Source: Naumovozyma dairenensis CBS 421 (taxonomy: Eukaryota > Ascomycota > Saccharomycetes > Saccharomycetales > Saccharomycetaceae). Taken from it: 64,000 nucleotides of DNA. Below, piece after piece: positions 10,047 to 20,032 of the stretch. The DNA lies in contig NC_016484.1 in the NCBI RefSeq assembly GCF_000227115.2, positions 806,001-870,000 on the forward strand, given 5' to 3'. The translations under genes and the position numbers were made by a program. Each line of letters opens with the position of its first letter. Position 1 is the first letter of the stretch. The notes beneath the pieces are model-generated. The model saw only the letters and a list, made by a program, of their open reading frames with translations, ran no database searches and was not told where the DNA came from.

Positions 10047-12658
10047 ATGTCCTCTCTAACAAGATTGTTACAAGAAAAACGAAAAAATGACACTACAATC
10101 ACAACAAACAACACTCCCACTGTCATTCATGAAAGTCTGCCCCAAAATCCACCATCTTTTGGTCATTCTTTAGTACGAGCCACTTCAAAAACCATTGACA
10201 TATCTCATAATAGAGCTACCCCCAATATCACAACAAGTGTTACAACTGTAACACCAATAGAATCAGAAGATGATGGTGACTCCTCCACTACACCAGGCTC
10301 TTCCATGGGTGCGAAACATGATGGATTCTCCTCTAGTTTCTTAACTGCAAATTTTGCTCATACAGCTAATTTACATAGAAATCATCGTAATCAACAGCAG
10401 CATCACCCTACAAATGCCTCTCCAAGTAGTTTTTCAACAAATGAAATCTCATCTTCACCTTATACAAATGATTCTTTCAACATAAGAGGTAATTCAAGAA
10501 GATCTTCATCAAATATTCATCAATTACATTCAGGTGGAATCAAAAATAATATTCCATCTCTGTCATCAAGTATCCCATACGCTGTACCCAATTCAAACAG
10601 TAATAATAATAATGATACAAATAATAACAATGGTACAGGTAGTAGCGCAAACTCCTCATTATCATCTTCATGGTTAGATGCGTATGGTACATCGATGCCA
10701 AATAATATATCTGCAATCGATTCAAATATTATTACTTCCCCTGTGGTAAATTCTGTGGAACCAAGGTTCATAATCTCAAAGCAAAAACTTCAAAAAGCAG
10801 CTCAAGAAAATAGTACTTTCCATACTCAAAATAATTCTGTATCAAGATCAAGTTCATTTTCTTCACAATTAGGTAACTTATTCTTCTCCAAAAGTTCAAA
10901 AGATTTTCAAAATTCATATAACACAACAAATGTTACAACCAATAATCATCATCATCACTCTCCTATTTCGAATAATTATGGAAATTCAACCGCCTCCATC
11001 CCAAATATAACAAAAGGGTTTAATGTAAGTACAAATACATCAACATCAACAATCAATACAACCACCATCCCTAAACCAATAAGGGCAAGACAATCAAGTA
11101 TATATTCAGCTTCACGACAACAACAACAACAGCACGTATCTACATCATTTAATAATGAACATTTTTATGGTTCACCAAATTCAATTCATGAACATAATCC
11201 ACCAAGTCAAAGCGTACCAAGATCACATAATTCATCCATCGCTGACTTGAGAAGATTTTTCAAAAAATCATCATCAAGTTCATCTACCTCTTTCCAGAAT
11301 TCCATAAACATGAATCAACAACAATTCAGCTCCTCTCCACTACAACCGTCAAACAATATACCTGTCGCTTCAACCAATTCAATGACATCAAATAAATCAA
11401 CAACTTTATCATCCTCGGCGAATTCTTATAGCAACAATGACACAATATATTCAAATTCAAATGGCACAACTCCATTACCCTTCTCTAAGCGATACATTAA
11501 AACAGGTGATGATTTAGGTGCAGGTGCTGGTGGTTCAGTGAAATTATTTAAAAGATTAATTGATAAAAAAATATTCGCAGTGAAAGAATTTAGATCCAAA
11601 TTTGAAAATGAATCCAAGAGAGATTACGTGAAAAAAATTACATCTGAATATTGTATCGGAACCACTTTAAATCATCCAAATATTATTTCCACTATCGAGA
11701 TCATTTACGAAAATGAAAGGATTTTGCAAGTTATGGAATATTGTGATTATGATTTGTTTGCAATCGTAATGAGTAATAAAATGTCATATGAAGAAATTTG
11801 TTGTTGCTTTAAACAAATACTTACGGGGGTTCAATATTTGCATAGTATCGGATTAGCTCATCGTGATTTGAAATTAGATAATTGTGTCATTAATTCTCAA
11901 GGGATTGTGAAATTAATTGATTTTGGTGCCGCTGTCGTTTTTTCATACCCATTCTCTAAATCATTAGTAGAAGCGAGTGGAATTGTTGGGAGTGACCCAT
12001 ATTTAGCACCAGAAGTTTGTATTTTCACAAAATATGATCCAAGACCCGTCGATATTTGGTCTTCAGCAATTATATTCGCATGTATGATACTGAAAAAATT
12101 CCCATGGAAAATACCGAAACTAAGAGATAATTCATTTAAATTGTTTTGTTCCGGTCGTGATTGTGATTCATTAAGTGCTTTAGTAACAAGAGCTCCAAAT
12201 CCACCTTCTTATGATACATCAATGACAGAAATACCGGAGGAAAACATTCCTCTTCTCATTCACAATCGCATTCGCATGCCACTTCTAATAATGTATCTGA
12301 TCCAAATAACCCACATATTGGTCCCCAAAGATTATTACATTCATTACCTGAAGAAACGCACTATATCATTGGAAGAATGATTGATTTAGCACCAGCATGT
12401 AGGGCCAATATCGATGAAATTATGGATGATGATTGGATCCAAAGTATAGAAATGTGTCACATGGTTGAAGAGGAAGAAGAAGGAGAAGGAGAAGAAGATG
12501 GACTAAAATATAAAATCATTCATGGTTCAGATCACGCTCATACTCAAGTAGATCAAAGTGAAGCTCATATTGCCGGATTAGAAAAGAAGAAAGCTAAACA
12601 AAATAACCAATCTGCCACTACGAAGAATGCAGCTGTTGCTAACAAGCATATATCATAA
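10047..12658 (+). CDS. NPR1: Protein kinase Npr1, split by an apparent one-base frameshift
   Basis: Npr1 is a TORC1-controlled Ser/Thr kinase that stabilises nitrogen-regulated permeases at the plasma membrane. The N-terminal 480 residues are Ser/Asn/Thr-rich and regulatory. The kinase domain follows: the glycine loop [13 protein letters not shown], the Lys of FAVKEFR, the catalytic loop HRDLKLDN, then DFG and APE motifs (about residues 490-700). The frame beginning at 10047 stops at 12378-12380 after about 45 unrelated residues. The conserved C-terminus ([32 protein letters not shown]) continues in the -1 frame to a stop at 12656-12658. The switch must lie between 12215 and about 12250; one extra A in GGAAAAC at 12239-12245 would restore it and give about 870 residues (790 in S. 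cerevisiae). A sequencing error is likelier than a true mutation. Confidence 0.93.
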
Positions 12659-13077
12659 AAAAATGTGGTAAATGATAAAAAAAGTCATATATTTAAAGAA
12701 CGGGTCACAAATAGTACTAAGGCGTTGTTGTATATTGCAACTCAATATAATGTAATATAATATAATATAATATATATGCATTGTAATTAATATTAATATA
12801 TTAAGTTATTCAAATACTAATTTCCTTTTTAATTCTTCAAAGGCTACTTCCCATTTCGTTCTTTGTCTAATTTCACTAAAGAAATCTTGTATTATTTTCG
12901 AAGTTTCAGAAAAACAGGCGCTATAACATTCACGCGAAAGAGCAAATACATTCGATAGATACCAATTGTAATTGATAAAGTTAACTTAAATGGTTAAAAT
13001 GCAATACCAAGGTTAGATTAAAACCAACCACTCAATTTCTTTTCCAATTCACGTTTACAAGACAACATTTTGAGATT
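12659..13077. other. NPR1-MRPL19 spacer with TATAA pentamer repeat
   Basis: A 419-bp spacer containing a TATAA microsatellite at about 12745-12776, in the NPR1 3' region, and the MRPL19 promoter. Similar TATAA tracts recur at 45969-45993 and around 49446-49465. No gene seen. Confidence 0.6.
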
Positions 13078-13527
13078 ATGTCAAGTCCCGCCAAAAATGT
13101 ATTAGTTAAATTAATAGTGGGGGCAGGTCAAGCAGCTCCATCACCCCCGGTTGGACCAGCTTTAGGTTCCAAAGGTATCAAAGCCATGGATTTTTGTAAA
13201 GAATTTAATGCAAGATCAGCGAATTATAAACCTGGTGTACCGATTCCTGTGTTAATTACTATAAAACCTGATAGATCTTTCCAATTTGAAATGAAATCTC
13301 CACCTACTGGCTATCTCTTGTTAAAAGCTATTGGGAAGGAGAAGGGTCATGGACAACCTGATATTAGAAATAAGGATAGGATTATTGGTGAATTATCGTT
13401 GAAACATATTTATGAAATTGCAAAGATAAAACAGACTGATGAAAGACACGCTTTATTGGAGACTAAGGGGATAGTAACGTCTATAATCGGTGTGGCAAAA
13501 AGTATGGGAATTAAAGTTATCCCTTGA
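13078..13527 (+). CDS. MRPL19: Mitochondrial ribosomal protein uL11 (MrpL19)
   Basis: The 149-residue product is a complete L11-family protein (158 in S. cerevisiae). The N-terminal domain begins [24 protein letters not shown], the proline-rich signature of L11. The C-terminal rRNA-binding domain ends in the Gly-rich [17 protein letters not shown] motif. It binds the GTPase-associated centre of the mitochondrial large subunit rRNA. No long presequence is apparent; the first residues ([12 protein letters not shown]) are weakly basic, as in the yeast protein. It lies between NPR1 and UBP10 as in S. cerevisiae (YNL185C). Confidence 0.95.
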   Translation: MSSPAKNVLVKLIVGAGQAAPSPPVGPALGSKGIKAMDFCKEFNARSANYKPGVPIPVLITIKPDRSFQFEMKSPPTGYLLLKAIGKEKGHGQPDIRNKDRIIGELSLKHIYEIAKIKQTDERHALLETKGIVTSIIGVAKSMGIKVIP

Positions 13528-13864
13528 AATGAGATGAAGATACGTTTGGACGTTAAAAAAAAAATTAAACTTAACATTCTGTGGCCTGTAAATAAGAAAA
13601 GAAAAGGATCGAGAGGGAAGGTAGGTATACATCACTTTAAGTAAGTAAGTTATGGTAGAAATGTATTGTGTACTGAATATAGAAATATTAAAATATAATA
13701 AGATAATGATTGAAAGTGAATAGAAAAAAAGAGATAAAAAAAAAAGTATTCTACTATTTAAATAAGTAGAAGTATGGGGCAACGAATGACGTAAGATTAA
13801 AAATTAAATGTGGAAGAAGATGACAAAATACGACATTCATATGTATAAGATGCAATTTCGAAAA
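13528..13864. other. Convergent 3' spacer MRPL19/UBP10
   Basis: Short A+T-rich spacer with A-runs near 13555 and 13738. Nothing else seen. Confidence 0.5.
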
Positions 13865-14017
13865 TTAGTATTTCTTAAATCTTTTTTTATTCTTTTTCTG
13901 TTTTCTACGGTTACTATTATTATTATTATTGTTATTATTATTATCATTAGTATTCTGTCTGGTAACTGATGATGATTTTGAATTGCTGTTACGTGCATTA
14001 GCTAAAAATTTCTTTCT

Positions 14018-14050
<33 letters not shown>

Positions 14051-16614
14051 GGTGTTCTTCCCATTATTTTCATTGTTCGTATTTTTTTCTTTAATGGAAT
14101 ATCAATGACTTTATTTTTCGGTAAAGAATCTTTCAATGGTATAGCCCTTGGTGTTAATCTTGTATATACCAAATAATAAGCGTTTGGCTCAGTCAATAAC
14201 TTTAATTCTGAAATTTTATTTATTAATTCATCATCATAAGTAGCCCAAGTCCCATCAGGTTGTCTACAATGAGCAATATAATGACCTGAAGATAAAGAAC
14301 GTCCTTCATGAACCACCACACTTAATAATTGATATTTAGCAGGTAGAACCTTTTTGGATGATTCACAATATTCAGTGATATCCAAATACATTGGATATGA
14401 TACAGCTTGTTTCATTTTGGATGAAGTACTACCGTTGAATCTAAATTTCTTCAAATGAACAACTAATGTTTCTGGTGCTCTCAAGATAGTACTACGTTTA
14501 ATTGCGTTTGTTGTCTTGTTACATTTTTCACAAACGTACCCTTTGTCATTTTTATCCACTTTTAATAATTCTGGATTGAAGAAATCACGGATAGCTTTCT
14601 CGATGGTGTATTTTCTTGCTTTTGTTTGTTTTGGAATAATTTCTTGTGGTGATTGTGAGCGTGGAATAATAGCATTTGGTTGTTGTACATTTTTTCCATT
14701 CTCGGCAATGCCATTGTCGCTGTCTTCTTCAGCATCATTACCATCATCAGAATGATGATGATCACTTTGCACTTGTTCTTGTGATTGTTGTACATCTTTC
14801 GCTGGATTATTCCTCTTACCATTAAGATCTAATGATAAATCATAGAATTCTTGTTCTGTCTTAGATACTCCACCACAAGATTTACAAGTGACAGTTTGCT
14901 CTAAGAGTCCACCGAATATATCATAAATGATTGATTCAGTCATATTACGGCCAATAGGGACAGAATTTTCTTGTAATTTTGACATTAGTGACATGAAATA
15001 TTCATGAGAATCTTCCTGATTGTATGGATTCATTGACCAATTAATGTCATCCAATCTTTCTATCAATTCATTTGGATTATAGTATGCAATGACTTTTTTA
15101 TTACCCTTTTTATTTGATAACCACATTCTCCTAGTTGTTTCAGCTAATGTGTATGATACTGAGTTTGGGTCTATATTTTTATATTTCCCACGTAATATGT
15201 CGAATAAATAATGTTGAACTGCAGGGATATGTACCATGGCTTGAACAGCGGCATTTGTATAACAGGTGACACCATGATTTATGAGACCTTTTGGTCTCAA
15301 ATTGGCAAATACAGGGCCCCAATTTTTAATTATATTTGATGGAATTATTGAACCTTCATCAGTGATTATTTCATTGAATTGATAGAAATCTTGTAAATTT
15401 GTTGCTGGAGTGGATTTACATTCTTTTTCTGATGGAGGTGTAGATAATGATTTTTTAGATGATGGAGTTTTATGCCTTAAAGTGTGTCCATCTTCTTCGT
15501 CACTGTCATCTTCATCTTCATCTTCATCTTCGACTCTGGATTCTTCAAGAATATTGTTCTGTTTTTTATCTTGAATAGAGTTCATGTATTGTTCATTTTC
15601 TTCTTGTAATTGAATCTTTTCAGAATCAGATATTGAATCTATTTCGAGATCTTCACTATCGTCGTCATCATCACTATCATTTTCGTCGATGGAAGCTTTA
15701 GTATTTTCGCCAATTTTAAAATCTTGATCAACAGAATCATCATCAGCATCATCATCATTGTCATTATCAGAAGTGGAATTGTCAGGGGACTCAGATTGAG
15801 AAGGTGATGATGATGTTGAGACAATAGTAGAAGCCGGTAAAGAAGCAGGAGATGAGGATGAAGAAATTTGAACGTTTAGATCTAGAGTCTTCTTCATTGA
15901 GGATGATCCATCATCATCATTACTATTGAAATTGATATCAATTGGGATACCTAAATCTTCTTCTTCTTCTTCATTGCTTGAATTTTCTTGAGCTGATAAT
16001 TCTGAAGAAATTTCTGAAGCTAACTGGTCAATTTTAGTAGGGTATTCTTTAGCTTCATAGTATACTTCATCTTTGGAGTCCGGAGGTGATGACTCATTGG
16101 ATACATTATTATCAGTATTATTAGCAGTATTAGTTTGGATAACTTTAGATATGGAGTGTGGAGCATCGCTATTACTACTACTACTACTACTACTGGAATC
16201 ATTATAAGCGTTATCTGAATCATCTTCTGATGCAGTGTCATTGAAGGTTACTGTACTTCTTTTAGAGTCAGGTAATGAAGTTGTAAGGTCGGATGCTGAT
16301 GCTGATGTAGATGTAGATGAGGATGTGGTATATAAATGTAATGCTTCTGCCATTGATTTTGGTTTTACTTGTTCCTTCAATTTTTTATTATTGTTTCCAC
16401 TCTTGCTTGTATTTGTATTGCCTTTGTTCTTTTTAGAAGTATCGATACTTGTATTTGTATGATTTTTTTTTGTACCGATCATTATATATGATGCCTTCTC
16501 AGTATTATTATTATTTTTAAAGTTTGAGGTTGAGGCAAAGGATGCTTCCTTGAATTGTAATGGATTATTCAATATTCTATCTACTAAAGGTTTCAGTGTT
16601 TCTCGAGAGTTCAT
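13865..16614 (-). CDS. UBP10: Ubiquitin protease Ubp10, with an apparent 3' frameshift
   Basis: Ubp10/Dot4 removes ubiquitin from histone H2B and acts in telomeric silencing with Sir4. The N-terminal half is Ser/Asp/Glu-rich and disordered. The USP domain starts at about residue 440 with the Cys box GLINHGVTCYTNAAVQA (the catalytic Cys is in TCY). It contains CxxC pairs (CKSCGG, CEKCNK) for zinc and ends with the His box GRSLSSGHYIAHCRQ. The frame opened at 16614 stops at 14002 after an unnatural poly-Ile run. Adding one A to the 7-A run (T-run 14092-14098 on the plus strand) instead gives an Asn-rich, then Lys/Arg-rich tail ending KKRFKKY at 13865, about 916 residues in all. I therefore extend the gene and suspect a homopolymer error. 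Confidence 0.9.
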
Positions 16615-17446
16615 AATATATTGTTTCTTAGTTAATATTAATTTTTCAATAATAATATCTCAATGAATTAACTTGATAAACTCTTGTTCGGCTGTTTATG
16701 CAATAAGAACAATGGAATCACTGAGCAATGAGTGCGAGAAACTTTTTTGATTTTTTTCCCTTTTTTTCCCTCTTTCTCAAATATATTGCAACTTAGAGGA
16801 GGTAATTTGGTAGACGCAATTCCAAGGTATTATTACGAAAGCTCTTAAGAATGGAGGGCTGTTTTTATTTTAATGTTACACTTTATTTTTTTCTGTAGAC
16901 CATTAAATTTTGACATATATAATTCTACGTATGGTACGCTGTAGTGTTTTACGTAAGATCACTGCAGTTGGACTGAACTGAAAAAAAAATAAAAAATAAA
17001 AAAATATTCCGATGAGGCAAAATCAAAAATGCAAACACTCGTACATCCCTAATGAAGGGAGGGAGAGAGAGAGAGAGAGAGAGGACCCACTTTGTTTTCT
17101 AAGTAACGCCATCGACCTTTTTACCAAAAAAAAAAAAAAAATCCGTTACTCATCGTGCGGTTTTCGACAAAAAAATAAGTGAGGGTGTTCCGCGGTGTTC
17201 GGCGGTGTCACCTTCTGATAAAAAGGAAAAAGAAAGAAAATTTAATTCATCCTGCGAATGTTTCTGAGATCAATTGTTCGAAATGGGAAAAAAATTTTCT
17301 TTCTTTTTGTGTTTTGTTTCTCAGAGCATTACAGGGTAACAGAGAATAGCCGCCAAGAGCCCCCCCATTTGCTTTCCTAATTTGGCACACATTAGGGGTG
17401 GGCGGCTATTTCGTTTCCATTTCCATTTCTGTTAACACAACAATGC

Positions 17447-17484
<38 letters not shown>

Positions 17485-17505
17485 TACATACAGCAGAGTC
17501 CTTCG
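16615..17505. promoter_or_regulatory. UBP10 upstream region with URS1-like pair and microsatellites
   Basis: This 891-bp spacer is rich in simple sequence: a poly-A tract near 17126, a GA repeat at about 17063-17083 and an ACATAC repeat at about 17452-17490. TTCGGCGGTG at about 17199 and two inverted TAGCCGCC words (separate entry) resemble Ume6 sites. UBP10 reads away from here; SWT21 ends into it. No gene seen. Confidence 0.5.
17347..17408. promoter_or_regulatory. Inverted pair of URS1-like cores
   Basis: TAGCCGCC at 17347-17354 and its exact reverse complement GGCGGCTA at 17401-17408 are 46 bp apart. TAGCCGCC is the core of the Ume6-bound URS1. They lie about 735-790 bp upstream of UBP10, rather far for a yeast promoter, so the target is uncertain. 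Confidence 0.45.
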
Positions 17506-18927
17506 TTAGAAACACCTTGCATTCCGAAGGGAACCCAAAGCTATCCCCAAGTTTGCCATCCTTGTAGAAGTGGGACCGCCATCTCTCTGTTTATTCACAC
17601 AATATGAATAGGCAAAATGGCTCTCATCCTTTGGATTTGTGCAGATTATGTTAACACGTGTTTCTTCCAAAGACACATCCTCCTCTTGCTCAGCAACATT
17701 TACACTTGGTTCGCGGAAGGATGGCAAAGCCCATTCGTGCTCTGGTTCCAATTGCTCTCCACTATTGTCCCGATCTCTAGCTCTAGTAATACCACCAAAT
17801 TCTATCAAATCTTTACTCCAATTGATAATACTATTTCGGTTTGTACCCATGTACAGTCCTTGGTCTTCAGTTAACTGAACTCGGAATTTTTGATTATCCA
17901 ATTTGAAAGGTATTTGTAATTCATTAATCCTTTTGTAACCAAACCTACAATCTAATATTTCAATTGTAGCGCTATTCCTTTTCAAAACGAATAGATAATT
18001 ACCATTATTACTATTAAATAATTGAACAGCCCCCTCTCTTGACGAAGAACTTCCTTTATATAGGGGAATTAAATAGTTCTGCCTTCTATCAATACTAAAA
18101 ATTTCATTTTTATAACTGCCCGCAAATTGCATATTCCTCCCTAACGGTAATGAGTCACTAAAACATGAAATGATACTTTTCCGAGTTCGTAATTCAGTGG
18201 AAGTTCGAGTCCTAAAAATTGATATACTTTCTTTACGATCAAAGGAATACAATCCTACTTTATTCTTTTCAAATCCAACAAGAAATGTACTTAAACTATT
18301 CCGACCAATTTTCATAGCATAGGGAACTTCGTATTTTTCATTCTCTTCATTCATAACATTGTAATTCATAATAGAACTAACTTTATCATTAGAATCTTCA
18401 CCTTCCGTATTAGTTAATCCATATAATTGGATGGGCATATTTCGAAGACCAAGTAATATACAATTATTAAATCCATTAGAGGTATTATCAGCATTGTCAA
18501 ACAACGAATATAAAGGATGAACTTCACTACTAACTATGGATTGATTCTTGAAAAATCTAGTAAAAGGTACCATAACAGGTATTCCTTTTTTAATGGAAGC
18601 AAAATTCTCGTCTTCTTTTCCCTCTTCATTGTCCTCAGGTATCAAATACTGTCTAATACCATAATCATTATTAACGCTAACTAAAGAAGTCCCATCATAA
18701 GACCATCGAAGATCTTGACATATATTATCCCTTAATAACTTATCGTCAACATCATCAGTCTCATACATCGAGCGTCCTAATATGGGGAAATTATAATTCG
18801 GTACCTTTGACACTAACTTGGCCCATTCATCATCTTCTTTTGCCCAATTTTTCCTTAAATCTTTTTCTTGGAAAGTCGTACCAGTGTTACCTAATATTTC
18901 AATCCCGTTCTTAGTCTTTAAACCCAT
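17506..18927 (-). CDS. SWT21: Swt21-like spliceosome-associated protein
   Basis: A 473-residue protein, longer than S. cerevisiae Swt21 (357). In yeast Swt21 is a non-essential nuclear protein that contributes to pre-mRNA splicing and interacts genetically with Prp40. The sequence shows degenerate WD40-like blades: LRWSYDGTSLVSVNNDYGIRQY near residue 70 and later strands such as LFVLKRNSATIEILDCRF. The order UBP10-SWT21-KAR1 equals YNL186W-YNL188W and is the main support, since the family is fast-evolving. The N-terminus from the first ATG is acidic and looks natural. Confidence 0.82.
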   Translation of the reverse strand: MGLKTKNGIEILGNTGTTFQEKDLRKNWAKEDDEWAKLVSKVPNYNFPILGRSMYETDDVDDKLLRDNICQDLRWSYDGTSLVSVNNDYGIRQYLIPEDNEEGKEDENFASIKKGIPVMVPFTRFFKNQSIVSSEVHPLYSLFDNADNTSNGFNNCILLGLRNMPIQLYGLTNTEGEDSNDKVSSIMNYNVMNEENEKYEVPYAMKIGRNSLSTFLVGFEKNKVGLYSFDRKESISIFRTRTSTELRTRKSIISCFSDSLPLGRNMQFAGSYKNEIFSIDRRQNYLIPLYKGSSSSREGAVQLFNSNNGNYLFVLKRNSATIEILDCRFGYKRINELQIPFKLDNQKFRVQLTEDQGLYMGTNRNSIINWSKDLIEFGGITRARDRDNSGEQLEPEHEWALPSFREPSVNVAEQEEDVSLEETRVNIICTNPKDESHFAYSYCVNKQRDGGPTSTRMANLGIALGSLRNARCF

Positions 18928-19287
18928 ATTATTATATCCCCTGAACTAAAACAGATTAATTACTGATTGTACCGTAAGTTTCTACCCCTCCCGCCCAGGA
19001 TACAATCTTTCTTCTTCCTTTAAATATTGATAATGACGTCCTTGTTTATTTTTTCTATAGTTCAAACACGCTACACACTACACGTTACATACGCGATGTT
19101 TTCGATGAGCAATAAATGAATCATTGAAATTTACAAAAACCTTCAACAATATTGAATCATTCAGTTTACAAAGGCACTTACACAACTTACAAAAAAAATA
19201 AAATTACTTGAATACTAACCTTTCATATATACTTCCATTCAAAGTCGCATCACTCTGGTAGGTGAAAAAAATAAACCAGCAACCATA
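18928..19287. promoter_or_regulatory. Divergent promoter SWT21/TIM22
   Basis: A 360-bp spacer between two divergent genes. It contains a TACTAAC word at 19213-19219, discussed under rejected items. No gene seen. Confidence 0.45.
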
Positions 19288-19893
19288 ATGGGATATGAAG
19301 GATTTGGTCTAGATCACATTAACCCACCACCTCATAAAAATGCACCATTTAAATCATTAACGCAAGAACAACAAGCAGAAAGAAGTGCAGAACTAATGGT
19401 AGACTTCATGACTTCATGTCCTGGTAAAACTATAATCAGTGGAGTTACTGGGTTTGCACTAGGTGGTATCATGGGTTTATTCTTATCATCAATGGCTTAT
19501 GATACACCATTACATACTCCATCACCAACAACTTCTATTGCCGGTATTAATGGACAAGCTATGGTTAAACAATTCGCTGATTTACCAATGAAACAACAAA
19601 TTAGATTACAATTCTCTGATATGGGTAAAAAATCATATTCAAGTGCTAAAAATTTTGGTTATATTGGTATGATTTATTCAGGTGTGGAATGTACTGTAGA
19701 ATCAATTAGGGCCAAAAATGATATCTTCAATGGGTTGACCGCGGGGTGTCTTACTGGTGGTGGGTTGGCTTATAAGAATGGTCCTCAAGCTGCATTGGTT
19801 GGGTGCGCTGGGTTTGCTGCATTTTCATTAGCCATTGATCTTTATATGAAAAGTGAAGATGGGAAACCTCCAAAGAACGATTTTAATGAGTGA
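19288..19893 (+). CDS. TIM22: Mitochondrial carrier translocase channel Tim22
   Basis: The 201-residue product is the pore subunit of the TIM22 complex, which inserts carrier proteins into the mitochondrial inner membrane. Family signatures are present: MTSCPGKTIISGVTGFALGG (first membrane segment, about 48-70), the conserved AYDTPLHTP, then DMGKKSYSSAKNFGYIGMIY and SLAIDLYMKSEDG at the C-terminus. The conserved Cys pair of Tim22 is visible (SCPGK and VECTVES). In S. cerevisiae TIM22 is YDL217C on chromosome IV, in the duplicated sister of this segment; here it sits between SWT21 and KAR1, in the orientation the ancestral order predicts. Start choice: the first ATG gives the expected length. 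Confidence 0.95.
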   Translation: MGYEGFGLDHINPPPHKNAPFKSLTQEQQAERSAELMVDFMTSCPGKTIISGVTGFALGGIMGLFLSSMAYDTPLHTPSPTTSIAGINGQAMVKQFADLPMKQQIRLQFSDMGKKSYSSAKNFGYIGMIYSGVECTVESIRAKNDIFNGLTAGCLTGGGLAYKNGPQAALVGCAGFAAFSLAIDLYMKSEDGKPPKNDFNE

Positions 19894-20032
19894 TCAACCA
19901 ATATAAAATCGAAGAAACCTTAACAGCATTTGACACATCTTTGCTGTTAGATTATAGATAGATAGACTTCTTGTATATAGTTGTAACCAAACACTTTAAT
20001 TCTGATATTTTTTTAATTTTTAAAAAATATCG

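Noticed and set aside
12239..12245. Programmed -1 frameshift in NPR1
   Set aside because: GGAAAAC does not follow the X XXY YYZ rule, and similar breaks at homopolymers in DUG3 and UBP10 point to sequence error.
19213..19219. TACTAAC upstream of TIM22 as an intron branch point
   Set aside because: The TIM22 N-terminus is already complete from the ATG at 19288, and TACTAAC also occurs by chance in other A+T-rich spacers here (about 40547 and 43432). A 5' untranslated intron cannot be excluded but has no support.
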